Shown: positions 6,592 to 13,983 of the stretch, piece after piece
How positions within the stretch are numbered: the first letter of the stretch is position 1
Layout: each line of letters starts with the position of its first letter
DNA from: JAKFEW01 sp036675505
GTDB taxonomy: Bacteria; Cyanobacteriota; Sericytochromatia; S15B-MN24; JAQBPE01
Length of the DNA: 15,302 nt
Assembly (NCBI GenBank): GCA_036675505.1
Contig: JAKFEW010000081.1
Span: 1 to 15,302, forward strand
Direction of reading: 5' to 3'
Translations under genes and position numbers: made by a program
The notes under the pieces: model-generated
Told to the model about the DNA's origin: nothing
Database searches by the model: none
The model's input: the letters and a program-made list of their open reading frames with translations, nothing else

Positions 6592-7737
6592 GTGCGCATT
6601 CCCTTCAACCGCCCCTCGTTCACCGGCCGCGAGCTCGAATACATCCAGGAGGCCGTCGCACGTTCCCACCTGTCGGGCAACGGCGCTTTCACGCGACGCT
6701 GCGAGGCATGGTTGGAAGCGCGCCTCGGTGTGCCGCGCGCCATGCTGGTCCACTCGTGCACGGCCGCGCTGGAGCTCACCGCGCTGCTCGCGGACGTGGG
6801 GCCTGGCGATGAAATTATCATGCCTTCGTTCACGTTCGTGTCGACGGCCAACGCATTTGTCTTGCGCGGCGCCACGCCGGTGTTCGTGGATGTCCGCCCC
6901 GACACGCTGAACCTGGACGAGCGGCTGATCGAGGCCGCGATCACCTCGCGCACCCGGGCGATCGTGGCGGTCCACTACGCGGGGGTAGGCTGCGACATGC
7001 CGGCGATCTTGGCGATCGCCGAGCGCCATGGCCTGCTGGTGATCGAGGACGCCGCCCAGGCGCTCATGGCGACGTTCCAGGGGCGCCCGCTGGGCAGCTT
7101 CGGCCACATGGCGACCTTCAGCTTCCATGAGACCAAGAACGTCATCTCCGGCGAGGGCGGCGCCCTGATCATCAACGACGAGCGCTTCATGGAGCGGGCG
7201 GAGATCCTCCGCGAGAAGGGCACCAACCGCACCCAGTTCTTGAAGGGCCAGGTCGACAAGTACACCTGGGTCGACCTCGGGTCGTCCTACCTGCCGAGCG
7301 AGCTGGTGGCCGCGTTCCTGATGGCCCAACTCGAGGAGGCCGACGCCCTCACGGCGCGCCGCCTTGCCCTGTGGCGCCGCTACCACGACGCGTTCGCGCC
7401 GCTCGAGGCCGCGGGCCGCGTGCGCCGGCCGATCGTGCCCGCCGACCTCGAGGCCAACGGGCACCTGTATTACCTGCTCCTGCCGGACGGCGCGAGCCGC
7501 GACCACGTGCTCGCAGGCTTGCAGGCGGACGGCATCGGCGCGGTCTTCCACTACGTGCCGCTGCACAGCTCGCCGGCCGGCCTGCGTTTCGGCCGCGCCG
7601 TGGGCGAGCTCCCGAACACCCAGATGGCCGGGGAACGGTTGCTGCGCCTGCCGCTCTGGGCCTGGCTCACCTTCGAGGAGCAAGACGAGGTGATCACGCG
7701 CGCGCTGCACCACCTCACCGAGGCGATCGCCGCATGA
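6592..7737 (+). CDS. wecE: dTDP-4-amino-4,6-dideoxygalactose transaminase (WecE/RffA type)
   Basis: This is a PLP-dependent DegT/DnrJ/EryC1/StrS aminotransferase, 381 residues, the usual length. It closely follows E. coli WecE/RffA throughout. Shared blocks include GDEIIMPSFTFVSTANAFV, FVDVRPDTLNLDE, VHYAGVGCDM, VIEDAAQA, SFHETKN with the PLP lysine Lys182, REKGTNRTQF, GQVDKYTWVDLGSSYL, VFHYVPLHSSPAG and ERLLRLPL. The known family reaction converts dTDP-4-keto-6-deoxy-D-glucose to dTDP-4-amino-4,6-dideoxy-D-galactose (dTDP-Fuc4N) using glutamate. The RmlA/RmlB enzymes that make the precursor are not in this window. The start is GTG (encoding the conserved opening RIPFNRP) with no Shine-Dalgarno, just downstream of a TACAAT box. 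The next methyltransferase gene overlaps its stop codon (ATGA). This is the most secure functional call in the window. Confidence 0.95.
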   Translation: MRIPFNRPSFTGRELEYIQEAVARSHLSGNGAFTRRCEAWLEARLGVPRAMLVHSCTAALELTALLADVGPGDEIIMPSFTFVSTANAFVLRGATPVFVDVRPDTLNLDERLIEAAITSRTRAIVAVHYAGVGCDMPAILAIAERHGLLVIEDAAQALMATFQGRPLGSFGHMATFSFHETKNVISGEGGALIINDERFMERAEILREKGTNRTQFLKGQVDKYTWVDLGSSYLPSELVAAFLMAQLEEADALTARRLALWRRYHDAFAPLEAAGRVRRPIVPADLEANGHLYYLLLPDGASRDHVLAGLQADGIGAVFHYVPLHSSPAGLRFGRAVGELPNTQMAGERLLRLPLWAWLTFEEQDEVITRALHHLTEAIAA

Positions 7738-8363
7738 CCGCGCCGCGCCACGACGTGCTGCGCAAGCACTACGAGGCCTGCCTCCAGGCCCACGGCGACA
7801 GCCACCTGGGCGTGAACTGGCCGCGCCGCGAGGACGCCGACAAGCGCCACGAGGTGATGCTGGATCTGGTCGCGCCCGATCCCGCGGGCCCCGTCACCCT
7901 GCTCGATTTCGGCTGCGGGGCCTCGCACTTCTACGAGTACATCCAGGCCCAGGGCCGCACGGACGTGGTCTACGCCGGCCTCGACATCTCCGATCAGTTC
8001 TGCGCGCTCTCCCAGCGGAAGTTTCCGGACAACGTCTATTACTGCCAGGACTTCCTCGAGCCCGCGGCCCAGCTGCCGGAATTCGACTACATCGTGCTCA
8101 ACGGCGTCTTCACCGCCAAATCGACGCTCACCTTCGACGAGATGTGGGAGTTCTGCCAGCGGCTGCTGACCAAGCTCTACCCACATGCGCGCCGCGGCCT
8201 GGCTTTCAACGCCATGTCGAAGCACGTCGATTGGGAGCGCGACGAACTCTTCCACCTCCCCTACGATCTCATGGCCAACTTCGTTCGAAACAACCTGACC
8301 CGACGCCACACCATCCGCAGCGATTACGGCCTCTATGACTACACCGTCTACCTCTACCGCTGA
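7734..8363 (+). CDS. Class I SAM-dependent methyltransferase (2)
   Basis: This 209-residue small methyltransferase carries motif I as VTLLDFGCGASHFYEYI (about residues 54-70), the acidic strand-2 end as YAGLDIS (Asp84), and a strand-4 region DYIVLNGVFTAK (about 118-129). An N-terminal stretch, LGVNWPRREDADKRHEVM, precedes the core. The ATG overlaps the wecE stop as ATGA, and the 3' end overlaps the GT2 gene by 29 bp, so it is translationally embedded in the operon. It is unrelated in detail to the first methyltransferase at 5775. A likely job is O- or N-methylation of the sugar built by WecE, but the acceptor cannot be read from sequence. Confidence 0.87.
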   Translation: MTAPRHDVLRKHYEACLQAHGDSHLGVNWPRREDADKRHEVMLDLVAPDPAGPVTLLDFGCGASHFYEYIQAQGRTDVVYAGLDISDQFCALSQRKFPDNVYYCQDFLEPAAQLPEFDYIVLNGVFTAKSTLTFDEMWEFCQRLLTKLYPHARRGLAFNAMSKHVDWERDELFHLPYDLMANFVRNNLTRRHTIRSDYGLYDYTVYLYR

Positions 8364-9300
8364 GGAAGCGCCGCGGCTCTCGATCGTCACGACGCTCTAC
8401 CGCTCCGCCCCCTACATCCGCGAGTTCTACGACCGCGCCCGCGCCGAGGCCGAAAGGCTCGGGCTCTCGTGGGAAATCGTGATGGTCAACGACGGCTCGC
8501 CGGACGATGCGCTGGCCGTGGCGCTCGGCATACGCGCCGAGGACGAGCGGGTCGTCGTGGTCGATTTGTCACGCAACTTCGGCCACCACAAGGCGATGAT
8601 GACGGGGCTCGCGCACGCGCGCGGTGAGCAGGTTTTCTTGATCGACGTGGACCTCGAGGAGGCGCCCGAGTGGCTCGGCGAGTTCCGCGAGATCCTGGCC
8701 GCCCGCGGCGCCGACGTCGTCTATGGCGTCCAGGCGGCTCGCAGGGGCAACGCCTTCGAGCGCCTGTCGGGCCACGTTTATTACACGGTGGTCAACTGGC
8801 TTTCCAGCTACCCGATCCCGCGTAACCTGGTCACCGCGAGGCTCATGAGCCGGCGCTACGTGGATGCACTGCTCCAACACCGCGAGCGCGAGCTCATGAT
8901 CGCCGGCATCTGGGCCATCACGGGCTTCGAGCAGGTCCCGCACGCCGTGCAGAAGCTTTCGCTCACGCCGACGAATTACACGCTCGGCCGCAAGCTCCTG
9001 ATGCTGGTCGACGCGATCACGTCCTTCAGCAACAAGCCGCTGGTCCTGGTCTTCTACCTGGGCAGCCTGATCACGGCCTGTGGCCTTTCCGGCGTCCTGT
9101 ACCTGGTCGTCTCCGTGTTGTTCTTCCAGGAGCGCCTGCCCGGCTGGCCGTCGCTGATCGTCTCGATCTGGCTGCTCGGCGGCATCAACATCTTCTGCGT
9201 CGGCCTCATCGGGATTTACCTGTCGAAGATCTTCACGGAAACCAAGCAACGGCCCTACACCATCGTCCGCCAGGTCCACGGCGGGAGCCCGCGAGGCTGA
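8335..9300 (+). CDS. GT2-family polyprenyl-phosphate glycosyltransferase (ArnC/GtrB/DPM-like)
   Basis: This 321-residue GT-A glycosyltransferase has two C-terminal membrane helices (about residues 235-263 and 273-297), the plan of ArnC, GtrB and related enzymes that load a sugar nucleotide onto undecaprenyl phosphate at the cytosolic face. The catalytic-domain motifs are LSIVTTLYRSAPYI, VMVNDGSPDDAL (Asp53), VDLSRNFGHHKAMMTGL and the metal-binding LIDVDLEEAPEW (Asp104-x-Asp106; GtrB and ArnC proteins have a DxD-LQ-PPE form here). The start overlaps the methyltransferase 3' end by 29 bp, and the acyltransferase begins 13 bp after it. With the SMR flippase and GT-C-like protein on the other strand it completes a load-flip-transfer set. 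The family is firm; the donor sugar (a Fuc4N derivative?) is inference. Confidence 0.9.
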   Translation: MTTPSTSTAEEAPRLSIVTTLYRSAPYIREFYDRARAEAERLGLSWEIVMVNDGSPDDALAVALGIRAEDERVVVVDLSRNFGHHKAMMTGLAHARGEQVFLIDVDLEEAPEWLGEFREILAARGADVVYGVQAARRGNAFERLSGHVYYTVVNWLSSYPIPRNLVTARLMSRRYVDALLQHRERELMIAGIWAITGFEQVPHAVQKLSLTPTNYTLGRKLLMLVDAITSFSNKPLVLVFYLGSLITACGLSGVLYLVVSVLFFQERLPGWPSLIVSIWLLGGINIFCVGLIGIYLSKIFTETKQRPYTIVRQVHGGSPRG

Positions 9301-9313
9301 GAGGAGGCGGACC

Positions 9314-9973
9314 ATGGCCAAGCTGGTCATCTTCGGCGCCGGCGACATCGCGCGCCTCGCCAAGTTCTACTTCGATACCGACAGCGAGCACGAGGTCGTG
9401 GCGTTCACGGTCGACCGCGCCTACCGGACCGCCGACGAGTTCCAGGGCCTGCCGCTGATCGACTTCGAGGACCTCCCCGCGCGCTACCCGAACGACGCCT
9501 ACAAGCTCTTCGTGGCCCTGAGCTACGCGAAGATGAACCAGGTGCGCCAGGCCAAGTACGAGGCCGCCAAGGCGCTCGGCTACGAGCTCGTCAACTACGT
9601 CAGCAGCCGCTGCTCGATGCTCACCCAGTTTCCGATCGGCGACAACTGCTTCATCCTCGAAGACAATACGATCCAGCCGTTCGTCACGATCGGCTCGAAC
9701 GTGACGCTCTGGAGCGGCAACCACATCGGCCACGACTCGGTGATCGGCGACCACTGTTTCATCTCGAGCCACGTCGTCGTCTCGGGCCACGTGGAGGTCG
9801 GCAGCCACTGCTTCATCGGCGTCAACGCCACGCTGCGCAACTCGATCCGCATTGCCCCGATGACGCTGATCGGCGCTGGTGCCGTGATCATGAAGGACAC
9901 CAAGGCGAAGGGCGTCTACCTGCCCCAGCGCGCTGAGCTGTTCAGCAAGGCGAGCGACGAGATCGAGCTGTGA
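9314..9973 (+). CDS. PglD/NeuD-like left-handed beta-helix acyltransferase
   Basis: This 219-residue enzyme has two domains. The N-terminal Rossmann-like sugar-nucleotide domain starts KLVIFGAGDIARLAKFYF, and the C-terminal hexapeptide-repeat left-handed beta-helix begins at about residue 108 (IGDNCFI, IGSNVTLW, IGHDSVIGDHCFI, VGSHCFIG, IGAGAVI). His137 or His140, in GNHIGHDS, is the likely catalytic base. The PglD/NeuD group uses acetyl-CoA to acylate an amino or hydroxyl group of a sugar nucleotide. Next to WecE the natural guess is N-acylation of dTDP-Fuc4N, the step done by WecD in enterobacteria. The start is well supported by GAGGAGG eight bases before the ATG. The stop overlaps the next gene's GTG (GTGA). 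Confidence 0.88.
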   Translation: MAKLVIFGAGDIARLAKFYFDTDSEHEVVAFTVDRAYRTADEFQGLPLIDFEDLPARYPNDAYKLFVALSYAKMNQVRQAKYEAAKALGYELVNYVSSRCSMLTQFPIGDNCFILEDNTIQPFVTIGSNVTLWSGNHIGHDSVIGDHCFISSHVVVSGHVEVGSHCFIGVNATLRNSIRIAPMTLIGAGAVIMKDTKAKGVYLPQRAELFSKASDEIEL

Positions 9974-10887
9974 GCCTCGCGGGCGGCACCTGGGAGAACC
10001 GGGGGGTGCTCTTTCAGCCTCCCACCGACCTTTCGTGGGTCACGAGCCACGCGGCCCTGCCGGTCGTGATCCGACGCGGCGACGCCCACCGTGTCTTCTA
10101 CTGCGGCCGCGACGCCCAGAGCCGCGCCCGCATCGGCTGGTTCGACGCCGATCTACCGGCCGGTCGCGTGCTGGCCGTCGGGCAAACCCCCGCGCTCGAC
10201 CTCGGCGAACTCGGGGCGTTCGACGACAGCGGCGTCACCACCTCCTGCGTGGTCGACCACGGCGACCGGCTGTACCTCTATTACTCCGGTTGGAGCCTCG
10301 GTGTGACCGTGCCGTTCTACTTTTACGGCGGGCTCGCGGTGAGCGACGACGGCGGCGAGACGTTCGTGCGCGCCTCCCGCGCGCCCGTGCTCGAGCGCAC
10401 CGCCGTCGATCCGTTCCTCACGGCCTCGCCCTTCGTGCTGATCGAGGACGGGTTGTGGCGCATGTGGTACGTGTCGTGCTGCGGCTGGGGCCTGGAGGAC
10501 GGCAAGCCCAGGCACTACTACCACATTCGCTACGCCGAGTCCCGCGATGGCCTCACCTGGTCCCGCCGTGGCCACGTTTGCATCGACTTCAAGGACGAAC
10601 GCGAGTACGCGCTCGCGAGGCCCTACGTGGCCTGGCAGGACGGCCGCTACAAGATGTGGTTCTCCGCCCGCGGCGAGGCCTACCGCCCGGGCTACGCGGA
10701 GAGCGCCGACGGGCTCGCCTGGACGCGCATGGACGAGGCGATCGCGCTGCCGGCCGCCGAGTGGGACGCCGAGATGCAGGCCTACCCCTACCTGGCCGAA
10801 AGCGCGGGGGTTCGCTGGATGCTCTACAACGGGAACGGCTACGGCCGCACCGGCATCGGGCTCGCAGCAACCAGCCGGCCCGCGTGA
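9970..10887 (+). CDS. Five-bladed beta-propeller protein, GH43/GH32/GH130-like
   Basis: This 305-residue protein consists of repeated propeller blades. Each has an aromatic strand (RVFYCGRD, LYLYYSGW, WRMWYVSCC, YKMWFSARG, RWMLYNGNGYG) and several are followed by an Asp-box-like turn (SDDGGETF, SRDGLTWSRR, SADGLAWTRM). This is the pattern of five-bladed glycosidase-fold proteins related to families GH43, GH32 and GH130. No signal peptide is visible, so it is probably cytosolic. It is translationally coupled to the acyltransferase by a GTGA overlap and ends the operon, tail to tail with the sulfatase-like gene 13 bp on. Candidate catalytic acids include Asp82/Asp83 in GAFDDSG and the AVDP aspartate, but I cannot assign them. 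It may be a phosphorylase, a trimming glycosidase or a non-enzymatic sugar binder. Function is unassigned. Confidence 0.75.
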   Translation: MSLAGGTWENRGVLFQPPTDLSWVTSHAALPVVIRRGDAHRVFYCGRDAQSRARIGWFDADLPAGRVLAVGQTPALDLGELGAFDDSGVTTSCVVDHGDRLYLYYSGWSLGVTVPFYFYGGLAVSDDGGETFVRASRAPVLERTAVDPFLTASPFVLIEDGLWRMWYVSCCGWGLEDGKPRHYYHIRYAESRDGLTWSRRGHVCIDFKDEREYALARPYVAWQDGRYKMWFSARGEAYRPGYAESADGLAWTRMDEAIALPAAEWDAEMQAYPYLAESAGVRWMLYNGNGYGRTGIGLAATSRPA

Positions 10888-10900
10888 GTCGGCGCCACCC

Positions 10901-12688
10901 TCACCGGTGCAGGCTGTTCTCCCGCCGCTGAGCCTCGCGCAACCGTTGGAACACCACGGGCTCGCGCCCCGCGAGGTCGACCGCACCTTCGGGATCCTCC
11001 AGGTAGTCCGTCAGCGTCTCGGTCGCCGTCGTCGCCTCGGGCGCCCGGTGCAGCAGGTACTTGAAGCGGCCCTGGTAGGTCGCGAGCGAGGCGTGGTAAC
11101 CCGCGTGCGGCCACCAATAGTCGGACATCGCCCAGGTGTGAACCACCCGGTCCGGCGCCGCTGGACGGCGCAACGAGACGCCCGAAAGGCCCGCGGGGAG
11201 GCGAGCATAGACGGCGTCCAGCACGGTCGGCACCACGTCGACGCCGGACGCCAGCCGCGCGTCCTGCGTCGCCCGCGCCCCGCGCGGCGGTCGCACCACC
11301 AGCGGAACCCGGGTAACGCGCTCGGTGAGCAGGCCCCGCGCATGGGTCGCGTAGGCGTCCGCCAGGTTCTCGCCGTGGTCGGCGCTCACCACGAGCATCG
11401 CGTCTTCGTAGAGCCCGGCCGCCCGCAAGCCGGCCACGAAGCGGCCGAGCTCCGCGTCGCCGAACCGCACGTAGTTGTGATAAACCCGCCGGTAATCGGC
11501 CATCTGCGCGGGGGTCGCGGCGTCGAGCATCGGGTCGGTGACCCAGCGCAGCCCCGGCGGCCACAGCTGGTCGCCGAGGTCGCCGGGCGGCGGGACGTCG
11601 GCCATCGGCGCGTGCGGCACGCCGACGTGGATCCACACGAACGCCTTGTCGGGGTGCGCCTGCAGGAACGCCAGGCCCCGCTCGAAGACGGTCCGGGCCG
11701 CGAAGAGGTTGTGGACCAGGCGGTGGTCCTCGATCTCCGGCCGACGCTGGATCCGCGCGCCGATCCACTCCACGAGCGGGCCAATCGGCAGGTACTCACG
11801 GCTGTTGAAGGTGTTCGGCGTGAAGGCATGGGCGGTGGTGAGCGTGTCGTCGAAATCCAGATCGAAGCCCAACGTCCGCGGGCTGACCGCCATCATATAG
11901 GCGCCTGTGGCGTAGCCGGCCGGCCGCAGGTGGCCGGCCAGGCTGCTCAAGTAGCCTGAGCGCGCCAGCGCGCCCGGACGCGCGGCGGCGCCGAAGAAGA
12001 CGCCCGGGCTCACGCCCGAGCCGATCGCCGGCATGGCGATCGCCGTCGCGTCGGACGCGGCTCGCACCTGCGTGAAGGCGGTGCCCTCGCGGGCGATCGC
12101 CGCCAGGTGGGGCGTGGTGTCGAGGCGCGGATCGGCGATCGACGTGCTCTGCTGGCGCAGCGCGTCGTAGGTCACGAGGACGATGCGGCGAGGTGCGTCG
12201 GCGCGCACGGCGATGGCTGGCAGCGGCTCGGGTGTGCCGGGCAGGCGCGGGACGTCGTGCGCCGCGCCCCAGGCGACCCACGGCAGGGCCAGCAGCGGGA
12301 TCGCGAGCAGCACCTGCCCGACCCGCACCGCACCGCCCACCAGCATCGCGCGCTCGGCCGCGCCGGACCGCATAAAGCCGGCCGTGAGCGCCAGCGGCCC
12401 AAGCAACGCGGCCGCCTGCCAAACCCGCGGCGCGTGGAAGGGCCCCGGGAAGTAGACCTGCAGGCCGATCAGCGCGAGGTTGAACAGCACGCCGGCCCAG
12501 AAGCCGGCCTGCAGCCAGGGCCGTGCCGCGGACGGGGGCGTCGGCAGGACGCGTGCAACCAGCGCCAGCACCGCCCCGGCCGCGATCAGCATGACCGCGA
12601 TGACGGCCAGCAGGCCGAACGTGCGCGGATGCTCGAGCTGCGACCACATGAGCGTCCAGAGCCGGAAGAGCGGAAAGCCGGCCAACAT
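10901..12688 (-). CDS. Membrane-anchored sulfatase/alkaline-phosphatase-superfamily protein, probable phosphotransferase type
   Basis: This protein of about 595 residues has N-terminal membrane helices (within about residues 1-140) and an extracytoplasmic sulfatase-fold domain. Superfamily metal and catalytic motifs are visible: VLVTYDALRQQ (Asp175), a nucleophile region ASDATAIAMPAIGSG (probable Thr215), IHVGVPHAP (His359) and VVSADHGEN (Asp437, His438). The nucleophile site lacks the CxPxR motif of true sulfatases and resembles the Thr-centred site of EptA/LtaS-like transferases, so phosphoethanolamine or phosphoglycerol transfer is more likely than sulfate hydrolysis. The ATG at 12688 falls inside the first hydrophobic segment. 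The frame is open for 39 more codons upstream, but I see no ATG, GTG or TTG in it; an ATT at 12772 preceded by GAGG is one possibility. The gene may be 5'-truncated or use a rare start. Confidence 0.82.
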   Translation of the reverse strand: MLAGFPLFRLWTLMWSQLEHPRTFGLLAVIAVMLIAAGAVLALVARVLPTPPSAARPWLQAGFWAGVLFNLALIGLQVYFPGPFHAPRVWQAAALLGPLALTAGFMRSGAAERAMLVGGAVRVGQVLLAIPLLALPWVAWGAAHDVPRLPGTPEPLPAIAVRADAPRRIVLVTYDALRQQSTSIADPRLDTTPHLAAIAREGTAFTQVRAASDATAIAMPAIGSGVSPGVFFGAAARPGALARSGYLSSLAGHLRPAGYATGAYMMAVSPRTLGFDLDFDDTLTTAHAFTPNTFNSREYLPIGPLVEWIGARIQRRPEIEDHRLVHNLFAARTVFERGLAFLQAHPDKAFVWIHVGVPHAPMADVPPPGDLGDQLWPPGLRWVTDPMLDAATPAQMADYRRVYHNYVRFGDAELGRFVAGLRAAGLYEDAMLVVSADHGENLADAYATHARGLLTERVTRVPLVVRPPRGARATQDARLASGVDVVPTVLDAVYARLPAGLSGVSLRRPAAPDRVVHTWAMSDYWWPHAGYHASLATYQGRFKYLLHRAPEATTATETLTDYLEDPEGAVDLAGREPVVFQRLREAQRRENSLHR

Positions 12689-12844
12689 GACCAGAGCGCC
12701 GGCCGCCGTGGCGGCCGCGGCGGTGAAGGGCCAATGGGGTGGCGTAACGGGACGATCGTCGGTAAAAGAAATGGCAACGCGCCTCGGCTTGCGCCCGCGA
12801 CCGAATCAACATACCCGCGGACCCCGGGAAACACAAATTTAATG

Positions 12845-12883
12845 GGCAGGCAATCAACCTTTGATGCGTGATGATTGCCTGCC
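12845..12883. repeat. 12-bp perfect inverted repeat with 15-nt loop
   Basis: GGCAGGCAATCA at 12845-12856 pairs perfectly with TGATTGCCTGCC at 12872-12883. It lies in the low-GC gap between the 5' ends of the sulfatase-like gene and the broken propeller-like gene. Neither side has a strong T-run, so it is a poor terminator. It could be a recombination scar, a protein-binding site or an RNA hairpin. The line 12841-12900 is 31/60 G+C, against 48/60 in a typical line of wecE (7381-7440). Confidence 0.7.
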
Positions 12884-12905
12884 TGGAAGCGTTTCGAACC
12901 CTTGA

Positions 12906-13865
12906 AAATCTCGGCTTCAACTCGTCTCGCCGTTGGTATACGGCATCAATGCCGACCGCTTTGGCAACCTGTACCTGATGGGGCTGGATCTTGCAAATCC
13001 GTGAATTTACACCGCAGGCAACATTATCCAGGTCAACCCGACGCAGCAAAGCATCGCGACGCTCAAGACCGACATGAGGACGATCCACGATGTGGAAGTT
13101 GTCAACGATGTTATGGTCGTGCCGAACGCCCTAGCGGGGACTACCGGGACGCGCACTGCCTTCCTGGATCTGCCCGCCGGGACTGAGAGCACAACGGTTC
13201 CGACGCAGGTAGTTACGGCCCAATACCTCGATGCAGTCGCCAGCGATCCTTCGGCAGCGATGCAACTTGATTTGCGCCAGGGCGTCTGGACTTTCGACGA
13301 AGCCGGCGGGACGCAGATGCGCGTTGTTCGGAGCGACCAGAACCCCCGATACGCCGACCCGGCCGCCACGCTCATCTGGTATTCCGGCCCTGGCGTCTTT
13401 GAAGCATACGGCACGATCTTCAGCGCGGTTGGCGAGCCCGTCTGGACTTGTTTCGAAGGCATTTTCACGCGCGGCGCGACTATATCCGACGCGCCGGTCT
13501 CGTTGTCGCGGAAGGCCGACACCCCGAATGGCCTGCCCCCCGCCGGCCTCGTATTGGATGGTCAGGGAGGGTACTTCGTTTCCGTCGACGGCGACAGCTA
13601 CATCTATCGCTTCTCGCCTCAGGCGTCCCCGGCCTATGTGCCGGTCGTCCAGATGCCGGACGGCAGCTTCCCGCGCGTCATCCACGAGGCGCCCGACGGC
13701 AGCTTCTACGTCCTGGCCTTCCAGTTTGCGACGTCCCAGCCCGGCGACAGTAACGTAGCCCCGAACCGCTCGTGGCGCGGTACGCCATCGTACAAGGTCT
13801 TCCGATTCCTGCCCGATGGGGCTGGCGGCTTGACTTACGACTACACCCCGGTCGCCACGTTCTGA
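12906..13865 (+). pseudogene. Broken beta-propeller/NHL-like gene, 5'-truncated with internal TGA
   Basis: A coding-like frame runs from 12906 to the stop at 13865 and is interrupted by one TGA at 13002-13004. Protein-like sequence continues on both sides of that stop (SPLVYGINADRFGNLYLM before it, IYTAGNIIQVNPTQQSIATL after it). The only later ATG, at 13074, has no ribosome-binding site. Repeats such as DRFGNLYL, LDGQGGYFVSVDGDSYIYRF and APDGSFYVLAF, with PDGSF twice, suggest beta-propeller blades of the NHL or SMP-30 kind. The 3' end looks natural and is followed by a strong terminator, so the loss is at the 5' side. Base composition is lower in GC than the flanking operons (33/60 at 13021-13080). 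A shorter expressed product of 263 residues from 13074 cannot be excluded. No function is assigned. Confidence 0.6.
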
Positions 13866-13871
13866 TGGCCT

Positions 13872-13909
13872 GAAGAAGCACGCCTGCCTCAAAGCAGGCG
13901 TTTTTCTTC
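13872..13909 (+). terminator. Intrinsic terminator after the broken propeller gene
   Basis: CGCCTGC (13881-13887) and GCAGGCG (13894-13900) form a 7-bp GC stem with a CTCAAA loop, followed directly by TTTTT. Outer GAAGAA and TTCTTC arms extend the pairing, so it may work on both strands. It sits 15 bp after the stop at 13865. Confidence 0.9.
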
Positions 13910-13971
13910 ATTCGCCCGGCCGTGCTACCTCTTGCCGATCGACGCAACGCGGCTACCGCATGAAAGTACAG

Positions 13972-13977
13972 TACAAT
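13972..13977 (+). promoter_or_regulatory. -10 box TACAAT six bases before a GTG start
   Basis: TACAAT is followed by six bases and GTG at 13984, the same geometry as at wecE. It lies just after the terminator and before the second SGNH-like gene. It implies a new transcription unit, probably leaderless. No convincing -35 is seen. Confidence 0.45.
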
Positions 13978-13983
13978 GGGCCA

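Noticed and set aside
6070..7713. 547-residue minus-strand open frame antisense to wecE and the first methyltransferase
   Set aside because: The plus strand encodes unmistakable WecE and methyltransferase sequences. The antisense translation is low-complexity and has no motif.
10886..10910. GTGAG...CTCAC inverted repeat between the convergent propeller and sulfatase genes as a terminator
   Set aside because: The arms are only five bases, the spacer is 11 bases and there is no T-run on either strand.
10547..11959. 470-residue plus-strand open frame opposite the sulfatase-like gene
   Set aside because: It starts inside the propeller gene in another frame and runs antisense to clear sulfatase-superfamily motifs.
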